A DNA stretch of 64,000 bases, taken from Saprospiraceae bacterium (GTDB lineage: Bacteria; Bacteroidota; Bacteroidia; Chitinophagales; Saprospiraceae). Below the pieces are notes generated by a model. That model was not told the DNA's origin and made no database searches. It saw only the letters and a program-made list of their open reading frames with translations. Location of the stretch: positions 1 through 64,000 of the forward strand of contig JAHDHH010000002.1 of NCBI GenBank assembly GCA_020631405.1, given 5' to 3'. Positions 43,536 through 51,846 of the stretch are shown here, piece after piece. Each line of letters opens with the position of its first letter. Position 1 is the stretch's first letter. The translations under genes were made by a program, and so were the position numbers.

Positions 43536-46463
43536 ATGAAAAACATCTCCATTCTTACCTTGATGATAGTGTTGTGTAGTCAGGTAGTAAAGGCTCAGAC
43601 TACTACTGTAGACTATGTTGACCCTTTGATAGGAACAGGTGGTCATGGACACACCTTCCCTGGTCCTACAATGCCGTTTGGGATGGTACAGTTGAGTCCA
43701 GATACGAGGTTAGTAGGTTGGGATGGCTGCAGTGGATATCATTATACAGATAGTGTAGTATATGGATTTAGTCATACTCATTTGAGTGGGACTGGAGTAT
43801 CAGACTATGGAGATGTCTTGTTGATGCCATTCACAGGAGAGACACAGTTTCAAAATGGGGCTGATGGTCGGCCAGGCTATAGTTCACCATTCAATAAAGA
43901 TAAAGAAGTCGCCAAAGCAGGATATTACAAGACACACCTTGAAGACTATGCTATTGATGTTGAGTTGACCACTACACTAAGGACAGGCTTACACCGATAT
44001 ACCTTTCCAATTGGGATTGAGCAGAAGGTCATGCTAGACTTAGTCCATCGAGACATGGTTACTGAATCATACTTCCATCAAGTAAGTGAAACAGAAATAG
44101 AAGGCTATCGCTATTCCAAGGCATGGGCTGAAGATCAAAAACTGCATTTCTCAATCAAGTTTAACCGAGTAATCCAGTCAACAGAATTAGAAGTGGACGG
44201 TCAGATGTCCGCAGCAGTACAAGAGGTAAATAGCAGGGCGATAAGGTCTGCATTGACGTTTGCACCAAGTGACAAACCGTTGATGGTTCAGGTTGGTATT
44301 TCTTTTGTGGATATAGCTGGGGCTAGGCAGAACCTTGAAACTGAGTTTGCTGGTTGGGATTTTGAAGCAGCGGTGACAGCAAATCAAGCCGCATGGCAGA
44401 AGGTGCTAGGCAAAATAGAAGTAACCTCGTCAGATTCAGACAAGTTAGTGGTCTTTTATTCAGCACTATACCATACAATGATAGCACCAAACCTATTCAG
44501 CGATGTGGATGGTAGATACCTTGGCACTGACCTAGCAATCCATCATGCAGGACTTGGACATGAGCAATATACTATCTTCTCACTTTGGGATACATATCGG
44601 GCTACACACCCACTTTATACCATTATTGATCAGGAGAGGACAACCCACTTTGTCAACACATTTCTGAATCAATATAAGCAAGGAGGGAGGCTGCCAATGT
44701 GGGAGTTAGCTGGAAATTATACGGGATGTATGATTGGATACCATGCAGTGCCAGTGATTAGCGATGCTTATATCAAGGGTATCAGGGGGTTTGATGCCGA
44801 ACTAGCATTGACGGCAATGATGGCAAGTGCAACTGCTCAGAGACTTGGTATCCCTGATTATATTGCATCAGGATTTCTCCCAGGAGAGGCTGAAGCCGAA
44901 TGTGTCTCAAAGACCCTAGAATATGCCTACGATGACTGGACTATAGCCGTCATGGCTCAAAAGATGGGTAAGAAATCGATAGCACAAGAATATTTCCAAA
45001 GAGGTCAATACTATAAAAATGTGCTAGACCCAGAGACAGGATTTATGAGAGCTAGGTTGAATAACAGATGGTTTCACCCATTTGACCCTGCAGAGGTCAA
45101 CTTTAACTACACTGAGGCTAATGCTTGGCAATACAGCTACTACGTCCCTCAAGATATCGAGGGTTGGAAGCAATTGATAGGTGGAGATATTGGCTTGAGC
45201 CAAAAACTTGATGCCCTATTTGCTGCAGAGAGTGAAACTATAGGAAGACACCAGGTAGATATTACTGGACTAATTGGTCAGTATGCCCATGGCAACGAAC
45301 CAAGTCACCACATTGCCTACCTGTATAATTACTGCGGTGAGAGTCACAAGACACAGGCACTCACTCGACAGATTATGGACGAACTCTACTCCATACAACC
45401 TGATGGTTATTCTGGCAATGAAGATTGTGGTCAAATGTCTGCATGGTTAGTCATGAGTGCTATGGGTTTCTACCCAGTGACACCAGGCAGTGAAGACTAT
45501 GTACTTGGTTCGCCTTGGTTAGATAGCGTAATTATTCACCTTGAGAATGGAAAGACATTTACCATCAACGCCGAGAATAATCAGGACTCCAGCCCATACA
45601 TTGCAACTATGCAACTCAACGGAACAGACTACTCTAAGACCTACGTCACACATAGCGACATTCTCAATGGTGGAAATCTAGACATCACCATGTCGCCAGA
45701 ACCGAACACTCGATTTAGCCAGGCAATTACTGACAGACCAGTCAGTAAGATTGAATCTATGCCAATAGTCGCAGTGCCAGCGGTCATGAGTGGGAGCAAG
45801 GCATTCTTTGGACAGACTGAAGTCGTACTCTCTACTATTACACCTGATGCTCAGATCAAGTATACTATCAACCAAGGAGAAATTCGGGAGTATACCCAAC
45901 CCATCAGGATTACTTCAGATGCCGAACTAGAAGTTTGGGCTTCTAAGCCTGGGCATATCGATAGTAAAACAGCTCGCAGCAGTTTCCTAAAAATGGAAGA
46001 AGATAGGACTATCAAGCTTGAGACCCAATATGGCAATCACTATGCGGCAGGCGGAGATAAGGCACTCATAGATTACATCAAAGGAGGCAATGATTACCGA
46101 ACTGGGGCATGGCAAGGGTATGAAGGAGTGGATTTTATAGCAACTATTGACCTTGGAAAGCAAAAAGCACTATCGACGATAAGTATCAACTTCCTCCAAG
46201 ATGAGAATAGCTGGATCTTTATGCCATCAGAAGTAGAGTTTTACTATGCTAAGAATGGAAAGAAGTTTCACAAGCTAGCGACGACAACTACTCAGATTAC
46301 TCCAAAGGATAAGGGAACAATCATAGCAGACTTTACAGTACATGGAGACTTCAAGGCGAGATATATCAAGGTAGTAGGAAAGACACTTGGTATATGCCCA
46401 GACTATCACAAAGGAGCAGGTGGTAAGTGTTGGATATTTGCTGATGAGATTACGATAGAGTAG
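43536..46463 (+). CDS. GH92 family alpha-mannosidase
   Basis: 975 residues. A signal peptide (ISILTLMIVLCSQVVKAQ) precedes the two GH92 domains: VDYVDPLIGTGGHGHTFPG and MPFGMVQLSPDT near the start, HTHLSGTGVSDYGD, then YAHGNEPSHHIAYLYN and GNEDCGQMSAWLVMSAMGFYP in the catalytic alpha/alpha barrel. The conserved acids of that region are present. GH92 enzymes are calcium-dependent exo-mannosidases acting on alpha-mannan or N-glycan mannose. After about residue 740 come a chitobiase-like module and a discoidin-like carbohydrate-binding module (AIDLGKQ-like TIDLGKQKALSTISI). No SusCD pair is nearby, so it is not part of a classical PUL. Confidence 0.94.
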   Translation: MKNISILTLMIVLCSQVVKAQTTTVDYVDPLIGTGGHGHTFPGPTMPFGMVQLSPDTRLVGWDGCSGYHYTDSVVYGFSHTHLSGTGVSDYGDVLLMPFTGETQFQNGADGRPGYSSPFNKDKEVAKAGYYKTHLEDYAIDVELTTTLRTGLHRYTFPIGIEQKVMLDLVHRDMVTESYFHQVSETEIEGYRYSKAWAEDQKLHFSIKFNRVIQSTELEVDGQMSAAVQEVNSRAIRSALTFAPSDKPLMVQVGISFVDIAGARQNLETEFAGWDFEAAVTANQAAWQKVLGKIEVTSSDSDKLVVFYSALYHTMIAPNLFSDVDGRYLGTDLAIHHAGLGHEQYTIFSLWDTYRATHPLYTIIDQERTTHFVNTFLNQYKQGGRLPMWELAGNYTGCMIGYHAVPVISDAYIKGIRGFDAELALTAMMASATAQRLGIPDYIASGFLPGEAEAECVSKTLEYAYDDWTIAVMAQKMGKKSIAQEYFQRGQYYKNVLDPETGFMRARLNNRWFHPFDPAEVNFNYTEANAWQYSYYVPQDIEGWKQLIGGDIGLSQKLDALFAAESETIGRHQVDITGLIGQYAHGNEPSHHIAYLYNYCGESHKTQALTRQIMDELYSIQPDGYSGNEDCGQMSAWLVMSAMGFYPVTPGSEDYVLGSPWLDSVIIHLENGKTFTINAENNQDSSPYIATMQLNGTDYSKTYVTHSDILNGGNLDITMSPEPNTRFSQAITDRPVSKIESMPIVAVPAVMSGSKAFFGQTEVVLSTITPDAQIKYTINQGEIREYTQPIRITSDAELEVWASKPGHIDSKTARSSFLKMEEDRTIKLETQYGNHYAAGGDKALIDYIKGGNDYRTGAWQGYEGVDFIATIDLGKQKALSTISINFLQDENSWIFMPSEVEFYYAKNGKKFHKLATTTTQITPKDKGTIIADFTVHGDFKARYIKVVGKTLGICPDYHKGAGGKCWIFADEITIE

Positions 46464-46591
46464 GAGGGTAGTAGGCTTGTCAGATAGAGATAGTCATCTA
46501 ACATTTAAATGCAAGGGTATACTTATTAAGTAATGGATGATGAGTTAAAAACTACTTACAAACTACAATAGACGAAAAAACCAACATATAT

Positions 46592-46610
46592 TAGTCGTAT
46601 AATTCGACTA
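46592..46610. promoter_or_regulatory. Inverted repeat overlapping the dnaE start codon
   Basis: TAGTCG (46592-46597) and CGACTA (46605-46610) are perfect 6-bp inverted arms with a 7-nt A/T spacer. The last A is the first base of the ATG, so a bound protein would block initiation. It could be an operator. Confidence 0.4.
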
Positions 46611-49579
46611 TGTATTTGGCATCCCACTCTTATTACTCACTCAAGTATGGTACTCTCTCACCCGAAGACCTAGTAATACTGGCTAGTCAGGCAGGAGCTA
46701 CAGCCATGGTACTGACTGACATCAACAATACCTCGAGCAGCTATGCATTCTACTGTGCCTGTCAGAAGTATGGTGTCAAACCCATCTACGGAATAGAGTT
46801 TCGACAGTTTGCCGATCCGACATCCTCAAAGATAGACCATAGCCAGTACCTCTATACTGGGATAGCAAAGAATGCAGAAGGGATCAAAGAACTCAACGAC
46901 ATCCTCACTCAAGCCTCCTTGCAGCAGGAGCTACTTCCCACGGAGGCACCGCACCTAGACAATGCCTACATTATCTACCGCTCTATACCCAAGGGGATCA
47001 ACCACTTGCGTGACAATGAATACATCGGTGTCAGACCCACAGAAGTCAATAAGCTCTACACCTCTTACCTAAAGAACTTCTTGCATAAGCTAGTCGTCTT
47101 TGCTCCGATTACATTCGCAGATAGAGATGGCTACAAGACACATAAGCTACTCCGCTGTATCGATATTAATACTGTACTTGGCAAACTAGATGACAAGTAC
47201 TGCGCCAACGCTTCAGAGTATTGCTACACTACTGACCAAGTCAAGCAAATCTACCAACAATACCCAGAGATACTGGCTAATACGACCAAACTACTCGACA
47301 ATTGTACCTTCGACATGCCTAAGGCCAAGACGAATAATCGCAAGACATTCACAGGGAGTAAGCAAGATGATATGACCCTACTCAACAAGTTAGGCGTCAG
47401 TGGTTGCATCCGTCGTTACGGGCCTCGTAATAAAAAAGCTATGGACAGGACGCTGTCAGAGCTCAAGGTCATAGACAAGCTTGGCTTCTCGCCCTACTTT
47501 TTGATCACTTGGGATATCGTACGCTATGCTCACTCGGTAGGTTACCACCATGTCGGTCGTGGTAGCGGGGCCAACTCTATCGTAGCCTATAATCTCAATA
47601 TCACCGATGTAGACCCAATGGAACTAGACCTCTATTTCGAACGCTTCATCAACCCGCATCGGAGTTCGCCACCAGACTTTGATATAGACTTCTCGTGGGA
47701 TGAGAGAGATGATGTGACCGATTATATCTTCAAGCGCTATGGCCGGGAGCATACCGCCTTGCTTGCCACTTATAATACCTTCAAGGGCAAGTCCATCATC
47801 CGCGAGCTAGGCAAGGTCTTTGGTCTACCCAAAAAAGACATCGACACCATCGTCCACGAGCCACTTGCTAGCGAAAAGCACCACCCGTATGCCAAGTTCA
47901 TCTTTAAGTATGGTAAGCGGATAGAGGGATTTCCCAATTACCTCAGTATCCATGCAGGAGGTATCCTCATCAGCGAACGACCACTCAGCTATCACACAGC
48001 ACTCCAGCTCATGCCCAAGGGATTTCCGATAGTCCACTTTGACATGTATGGAGCCGAAGATCTGGAGTTTCACAAGTATGACATCTTGAGTCAGCGTGGT
48101 CTTGGACACATCAAGGATGCCGTATCACTCGTAGCCAGTAACCAGGGAAAGTCAGTCGATATCCACAATGTAGCGGAGATCAAAGAAGATCCTAATGTCA
48201 AGGCAAGACTCAAGGCAGGTCTGTGCATTGGTTGCTTCTATATAGAGTCTCCTGCTATGCGTGGTCTACTGACTAAGATTGGTTGTGATAATTATATCCA
48301 CCTAGTAGCGGCTAGTTCTATCATCCGACCAGGAGTGGCTAAGTCTGGGATGATGCGAGAGTACATCCACCGCTACCACAACCCCGAGTCCTTTACCTAT
48401 ATTCATCCGATATTTGAGCGGCACTTGGGAGAGACCTTTGGCGTGATGGTCTACCAAGAGGATGTGATGAAGATCGTCCACCACTTTGCCGGCTTAGACC
48501 TTGATGAGTCAGATGTACTCCGTAGGATTATGACAGGTAAGAAGAAGACCTCTGATACATTCAAGCGACTGCAAGAGAAGTATTTTAGAAATTGTAAGGA
48601 ACGAGGCTACCCCGATGACTTGACCCTTGAGGTGTGGAGGCAGATAGCGAGCTTTAGTGGTTACTCTTTTTGTAAGGCTCACTCGGCTAGCTTTGCTGTG
48701 GAGTCCTTCCAGAGTCTCTATCTCAAGACCTACTATCCGATAGAATTCATGGTAGCAGTGATTAATAACTTTGGTGGCTTTTATAATACTGAGCTCTACG
48801 TCCATGAGGCTAGGATGTCCGGTGCTACCATCGAGGCACCCTGTGTCAACCATAGTACCAATCTCACTAATCTCTATGGCACGACAATCTACATTGGATT
48901 TATTCATATCTCCGAATTAGAGAAGAAGGTAGCTAGAGCCATCGTCCAAGAGAGGCAGGACAATGGCGAGTATGAGAGCCTAGAGGAGTTCGTCTCCAGA
49001 GTCACTATATCACGAGAGCAGTTAGAGATATTGATACGCATCGGAGCATTTCGCTTTACAGAGCAGAATAAGTACGAACTCATGTGGGAGAAGAATGCAG
49101 TCCATAATCCACTTGCCAAGCAGCAGAATAACACCGCAAGACTCTTCCAAGCGGCATCAGAGCAGTACGACCTTCCAGTGCTAGAAGAGGGTAGGCATGA
49201 GCAAGCCTTCGACGAGATAGAATTGTTAGGCTTTCCGCTTTGCTCACCATTTGACCTTGTTGCAGAGACACCACCAGCCCATATCTACTGTGCTGATATG
49301 AAGAAGTATACTGGCAAGGTTGTCAATATGCTTGGCTACTATGTCGCAAGGAAGCATGTGACGACCTCCACCAAGAAGCTGATGAGCTTTGGTACTTGGC
49401 TAGACGAGCAAGGCCACTTCTTTGATACTACCCACTTTCCGCCAAGTATGGCAAGATATCCATTCAGAGGAAAAGGAGTCTACTTGATTACTGGCAAGAT
49501 AGTCTTGGACTTTGACTTCCCAAGTCTAGAGGTAATCCGCATGCAGAAGCTGCCTTATGTTGCTGATGAGCGGTATTGA
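46610..49579 (+). CDS. DNA polymerase III alpha subunit, short DnaE (error-prone DnaE2-like) type
   Basis: 989 residues. An N-terminal PHP domain opens YLASHSYYSLKYGTLSPED. The C-family polymerase core carries GRGSGANSIVAYNLNI and the catalytic-aspartate motif PDFDIDFSW (about 354), followed by VYQEDVMKIVHHFAG, GYSFCKAHSASFA and HhH/OB regions. The replicative DnaE is usually longer (about 1,150-1,500 residues), so this is more likely the accessory translesion-type polymerase found beside ImuA/ImuB or DinB in Bacteroidota. No imuA, imuB or dinB partner lies here. Its DNA looks more GC-rich than its neighbours, hinting at separate origin. A terminator follows. Confidence 0.88.
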   Translation: MYLASHSYYSLKYGTLSPEDLVILASQAGATAMVLTDINNTSSSYAFYCACQKYGVKPIYGIEFRQFADPTSSKIDHSQYLYTGIAKNAEGIKELNDILTQASLQQELLPTEAPHLDNAYIIYRSIPKGINHLRDNEYIGVRPTEVNKLYTSYLKNFLHKLVVFAPITFADRDGYKTHKLLRCIDINTVLGKLDDKYCANASEYCYTTDQVKQIYQQYPEILANTTKLLDNCTFDMPKAKTNNRKTFTGSKQDDMTLLNKLGVSGCIRRYGPRNKKAMDRTLSELKVIDKLGFSPYFLITWDIVRYAHSVGYHHVGRGSGANSIVAYNLNITDVDPMELDLYFERFINPHRSSPPDFDIDFSWDERDDVTDYIFKRYGREHTALLATYNTFKGKSIIRELGKVFGLPKKDIDTIVHEPLASEKHHPYAKFIFKYGKRIEGFPNYLSIHAGGILISERPLSYHTALQLMPKGFPIVHFDMYGAEDLEFHKYDILSQRGLGHIKDAVSLVASNQGKSVDIHNVAEIKEDPNVKARLKAGLCIGCFYIESPAMRGLLTKIGCDNYIHLVAASSIIRPGVAKSGMMREYIHRYHNPESFTYIHPIFERHLGETFGVMVYQEDVMKIVHHFAGLDLDESDVLRRIMTGKKKTSDTFKRLQEKYFRNCKERGYPDDLTLEVWRQIASFSGYSFCKAHSASFAVESFQSLYLKTYYPIEFMVAVINNFGGFYNTELYVHEARMSGATIEAPCVNHSTNLTNLYGTTIYIGFIHISELEKKVARAIVQERQDNGEYESLEEFVSRVTISREQLEILIRIGAFRFTEQNKYELMWEKNAVHNPLAKQQNNTARLFQAASEQYDLPVLEEGRHEQAFDEIELLGFPLCSPFDLVAETPPAHIYCADMKKYTGKVVNMLGYYVARKHVTTSTKKLMSFGTWLDEQGHFFDTTHFPPSMARYPFRGKGVYLITGKIVLDFDFPSLEVIRMQKLPYVADERY

Positions 49580-49607
49580 TTGTGCTGTAATCCACTACTA
49601 AATAGAC

Positions 49608-49641
49608 AAAAACACATTAAATATATTTGTAATGTGTTTTT
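49608..49641 (+). terminator. Terminator after dnaE
   Basis: AAAAACACATTA (49608-49619) pairs perfectly with TAATGTGTTTTT (49630-49641) around a 10-nt loop. The downstream arm supplies the T-run. It lies about 28 nt past the stop. Confidence 0.75.
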
Positions 49642-49708
49642 ATTGTGTTACATTTACCGTTCATCTTAGGATGAGATTGATTGATGACACCTTAAATATT
49701 AAACCCAG

Positions 49709-50122
49709 ATGAAAATTTCAACATTGTTTACAATGGTACTTTGTGTAATCTCTATGACAGGCTTTGCACAAGCTCCTACCGTCAACACATCACCCCAAAA
49801 AATATTTGAGAAGCCTAGTATACTGCATGACTCTGATGAGTTGTACTTTTCTGTAATGACAAAGTCAGAGTCTGTTGACTTCTCTAGAGTAGCTTATAAG
49901 AAGACTAACAGCGAACTTGTATTCTCTACTGATCAGATTATAGAGTATATCGAGGTATACAAGCAAGACAAACTTTACTTGAAGAGAATTCCAGTATTTA
50001 CAAACAATCTTTATATCAACATGAAGAACTTCGAACGAGGGCTTTATAAGATACACATGCTGACTAATCAAGATGATGAGCCAGTAGTGGCACATGTGCT
50101 TAAGAAACATTCAAGTTTGTAA
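49709..50122 (+). CDS. Small secreted protein with T9SS-tail-like C-terminus, function unknown
   Basis: 137 residues. A signal peptide (MKISTLFTMVLCVISMTGFAQ) is followed by about 115 residues predicted beta-rich. The last 55 residues (YIEVYKQDKLYLKRIPVF, then ERGLYKIHML) resemble the beta-sandwich of type A T9SS tails, which normally cap a much larger protein. Here almost nothing precedes it, so it could be a stand-alone surface module. No family is assigned. It is monocistronic: a strong terminator directly follows. Confidence 0.7.
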   Translation: MKISTLFTMVLCVISMTGFAQAPTVNTSPQKIFEKPSILHDSDELYFSVMTKSESVDFSRVAYKKTNSELVFSTDQIIEYIEVYKQDKLYLKRIPVFTNNLYINMKNFERGLYKIHMLTNQDDEPVVAHVLKKHSSL

Positions 50123-50150
50123 GAAAAACATAACATTCTACTTTTTAGAG

Positions 50151-50188
50151 ATAGAGTTATTAGAAATAATAACTCTATTTTTGTTTTT
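50151..50188 (+). terminator. Strong terminator running into the nadK start
   Basis: A perfect 12-bp stem ATAGAGTTATTA (50151-50162) with TAATAACTCTAT (50167-50178), a GAAA tetraloop and a T-rich tail to 50188. The ATG of nadK begins at the next base. Confidence 0.85.
50176..50183 (+). promoter_or_regulatory. -7 box TATTTTTG overlapping the terminator and abutting nadK
   Basis: TATTTTTG matches TAnnTTTG and lies within the terminator T-tract, 5 nt before the nadK ATG. Initiation here would give a leaderless nadK mRNA. The T-rich context makes a chance match possible. Confidence 0.4.
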
Positions 50189-51073
50189 ATGTCGACTAAC
50201 AAAGTACTCATCTATGGTCAAAGGCTGGAGCCAAGGGACCTCAGCTATGTAGAAACGATCTCTACAGCACTGACTCAATATGGCTATAGCATCTATACCT
50301 CTCCAGAATATCACACCTTACTAGCAGCTAACCAGCTAGATACAAGATATGACATACAGGCTGACCCAAACCCAAGAGGCGATGGGTATTTAGCGTTATT
50401 TTCATTGGGAGGCGATGGGACGATACTCAATGCTTCTAAGTGGATAGGCGATGGCTCAATCCCAATACTTGGCATCAACCTTGGTAGATTAGGCTTCCTA
50501 TCCTCGATAGAGAACACCAAGATCAATGAAGCTGTAGCCCAATGGCATGAAGGACAGTTTGAAATAGCACGGAGGGGCATGCTCAGACTCGATTGTGATA
50601 GACCATTGTTTTCTGACTTTCCCTATGCCTTGAATGACTTTACCATCCATAAGAAGGATACATCTTCAATGATTACTATCCACACTTACCTGAATGGTGA
50701 AGAGTTAAATAGTTACTGGGCAGATGGATTAATCGTCAGTACTGCAACGGGATCGACAGGATATTCGTTAAGTTGTGGAGGACCTATTGTATATCCAGGA
50801 TCGGGAAATATTGTCATCACACCAGTAGCTCCGCATAACCTAAATGTGAGGCCGATGGTACTCCCTGATACGGTGGAGTTGAAATTAGAAGTAGAAGGAA
50901 GGGCAGACTCGTTCTTGTGTACATTGGATTCAAGATTTGAAACCATAACAAAAAGTGATACTTTAACAATCAAAAAAGGTGACTTTGACACTAGGATGAT
51001 CAGTCTAAAGGACCAAAGCTTTATGAAAACCATCAGGAATAAACTTTCTTGGGGCTTAGATAAAAGAAATTAG
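50189..51073 (+). CDS. nadK: NAD kinase
   Basis: 294 residues. Phosphorylates NAD+ to NADP+ in the cytoplasm. The diagnostic GGDGT motif lies in LFSLGGDGTILNASK, followed by LGINLGRLGFLS, then TGSTGYSLSCGGPIVYP and ITPVAPHNLNVRP. N-terminus, length and C-terminal beta-sandwich are all normal, supporting the first ATG although it directly follows a terminator. The stop overlaps the GTG start of the next gene by one base. Confidence 0.96.
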   Translation: MSTNKVLIYGQRLEPRDLSYVETISTALTQYGYSIYTSPEYHTLLAANQLDTRYDIQADPNPRGDGYLALFSLGGDGTILNASKWIGDGSIPILGINLGRLGFLSSIENTKINEAVAQWHEGQFEIARRGMLRLDCDRPLFSDFPYALNDFTIHKKDTSSMITIHTYLNGEELNSYWADGLIVSTATGSTGYSLSCGGPIVYPGSGNIVITPVAPHNLNVRPMVLPDTVELKLEVEGRADSFLCTLDSRFETITKSDTLTIKKGDFDTRMISLKDQSFMKTIRNKLSWGLDKRN

Positions 51074-51741
51074 TGAAAGGACTACAACAAACATATCAAC
51101 GATCTACGTACTTTGATTTTCTCAAAATCGAGACTAAGAGTTGGCGTGAGAAAGTCAGATTCTTCGAAAGAAGATACGAAGACATCATAGACCTAGACTA
51201 CAAGGATCAGTTGGAGATCTGGTACGATTATGCAATCGCATGTCACGAACTTGGCGAATACTCTAAATATAATAGCATCGCAGAAGAGCTGATCCCCTCG
51301 GTCATCAAGAACAACATTACCCATATTAGAGAAGAGAATGTCTACAATAATTTGCTCTACAGGAAGGCCTGTAGCCTTATCCAACTCAATGAGGTAGATA
51401 GTGGACTTTACATTCTTTCAGAATTGGTAAAAATAGATGGCAATAATACCTTGTACATCAAGACCTACATACAGACAGCTCTCCATCGAGCCCTGCAAGT
51501 CCCAGAAACTCTCAAAAAAGGCTGCGTATTTAGCGTTATCATGTTTATCATATTAAGTATAGCAGAGCTCTTAGTTGTCTCTCCATTTATTGAAGATTGG
51601 ATGACTACACTTGCTTTCTTTAAAATGACCTTTCTTCTTCTTAGCTTTGTGCCTGCACTAGTGTACTTTACAGTGGAATATTTCAAAAGTCAGAGAAATA
51701 TTTACCAGATAGTAAAATATGCTAAAAACAAGCAAAAATAG
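51073..51741 (+). CDS. Hypothetical protein with TPR-like N-terminus and two C-terminal membrane helices
   Basis: 222 residues starting at GTG 51073, one base overlapping the nadK stop (TAGTG), which indicates translational coupling. The first 140 residues are helical with a tetratricopeptide-like rhythm (WYDYAIACHELGEYSKYNSIAEEL, shown as WYDYAIACHELGEY and SKYNSIAEEL). Two membrane segments follow (FSVIMFIILSIAELLVV and MTFLLLSFVPALVYFTV) and a basic tail. No family recognised. The coupling suggests co-expression with NAD kinase, perhaps only by operon position. Confidence 0.65.
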   Translation: MKGLQQTYQRSTYFDFLKIETKSWREKVRFFERRYEDIIDLDYKDQLEIWYDYAIACHELGEYSKYNSIAEELIPSVIKNNITHIREENVYNNLLYRKACSLIQLNEVDSGLYILSELVKIDGNNTLYIKTYIQTALHRALQVPETLKKGCVFSVIMFIILSIAELLVVSPFIEDWMTTLAFFKMTFLLLSFVPALVYFTVEYFKSQRNIYQIVKYAKNKQK

Positions 51742-51846
51742 CAGCATCAGTTATACTCATTTGCCATAATGGCAGTTATTTACCTATGGTATACTTTGTG
51801 TACTATTTACTATGTCTATAAATACAACAGAATTTAAAAGAAAACC

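Noticed and set aside
43536-46463. A polysaccharide utilisation locus around the GH92 enzyme
   Set aside because: No SusC/SusD pair, sulfatase, other glycoside hydrolase or HTCS-type regulator lies nearby.
48509-48907. A 132-codon minus-strand ORF inside dnaE
   Set aside because: It lies antisense to conserved polymerase sequence and has no recognisable domain.
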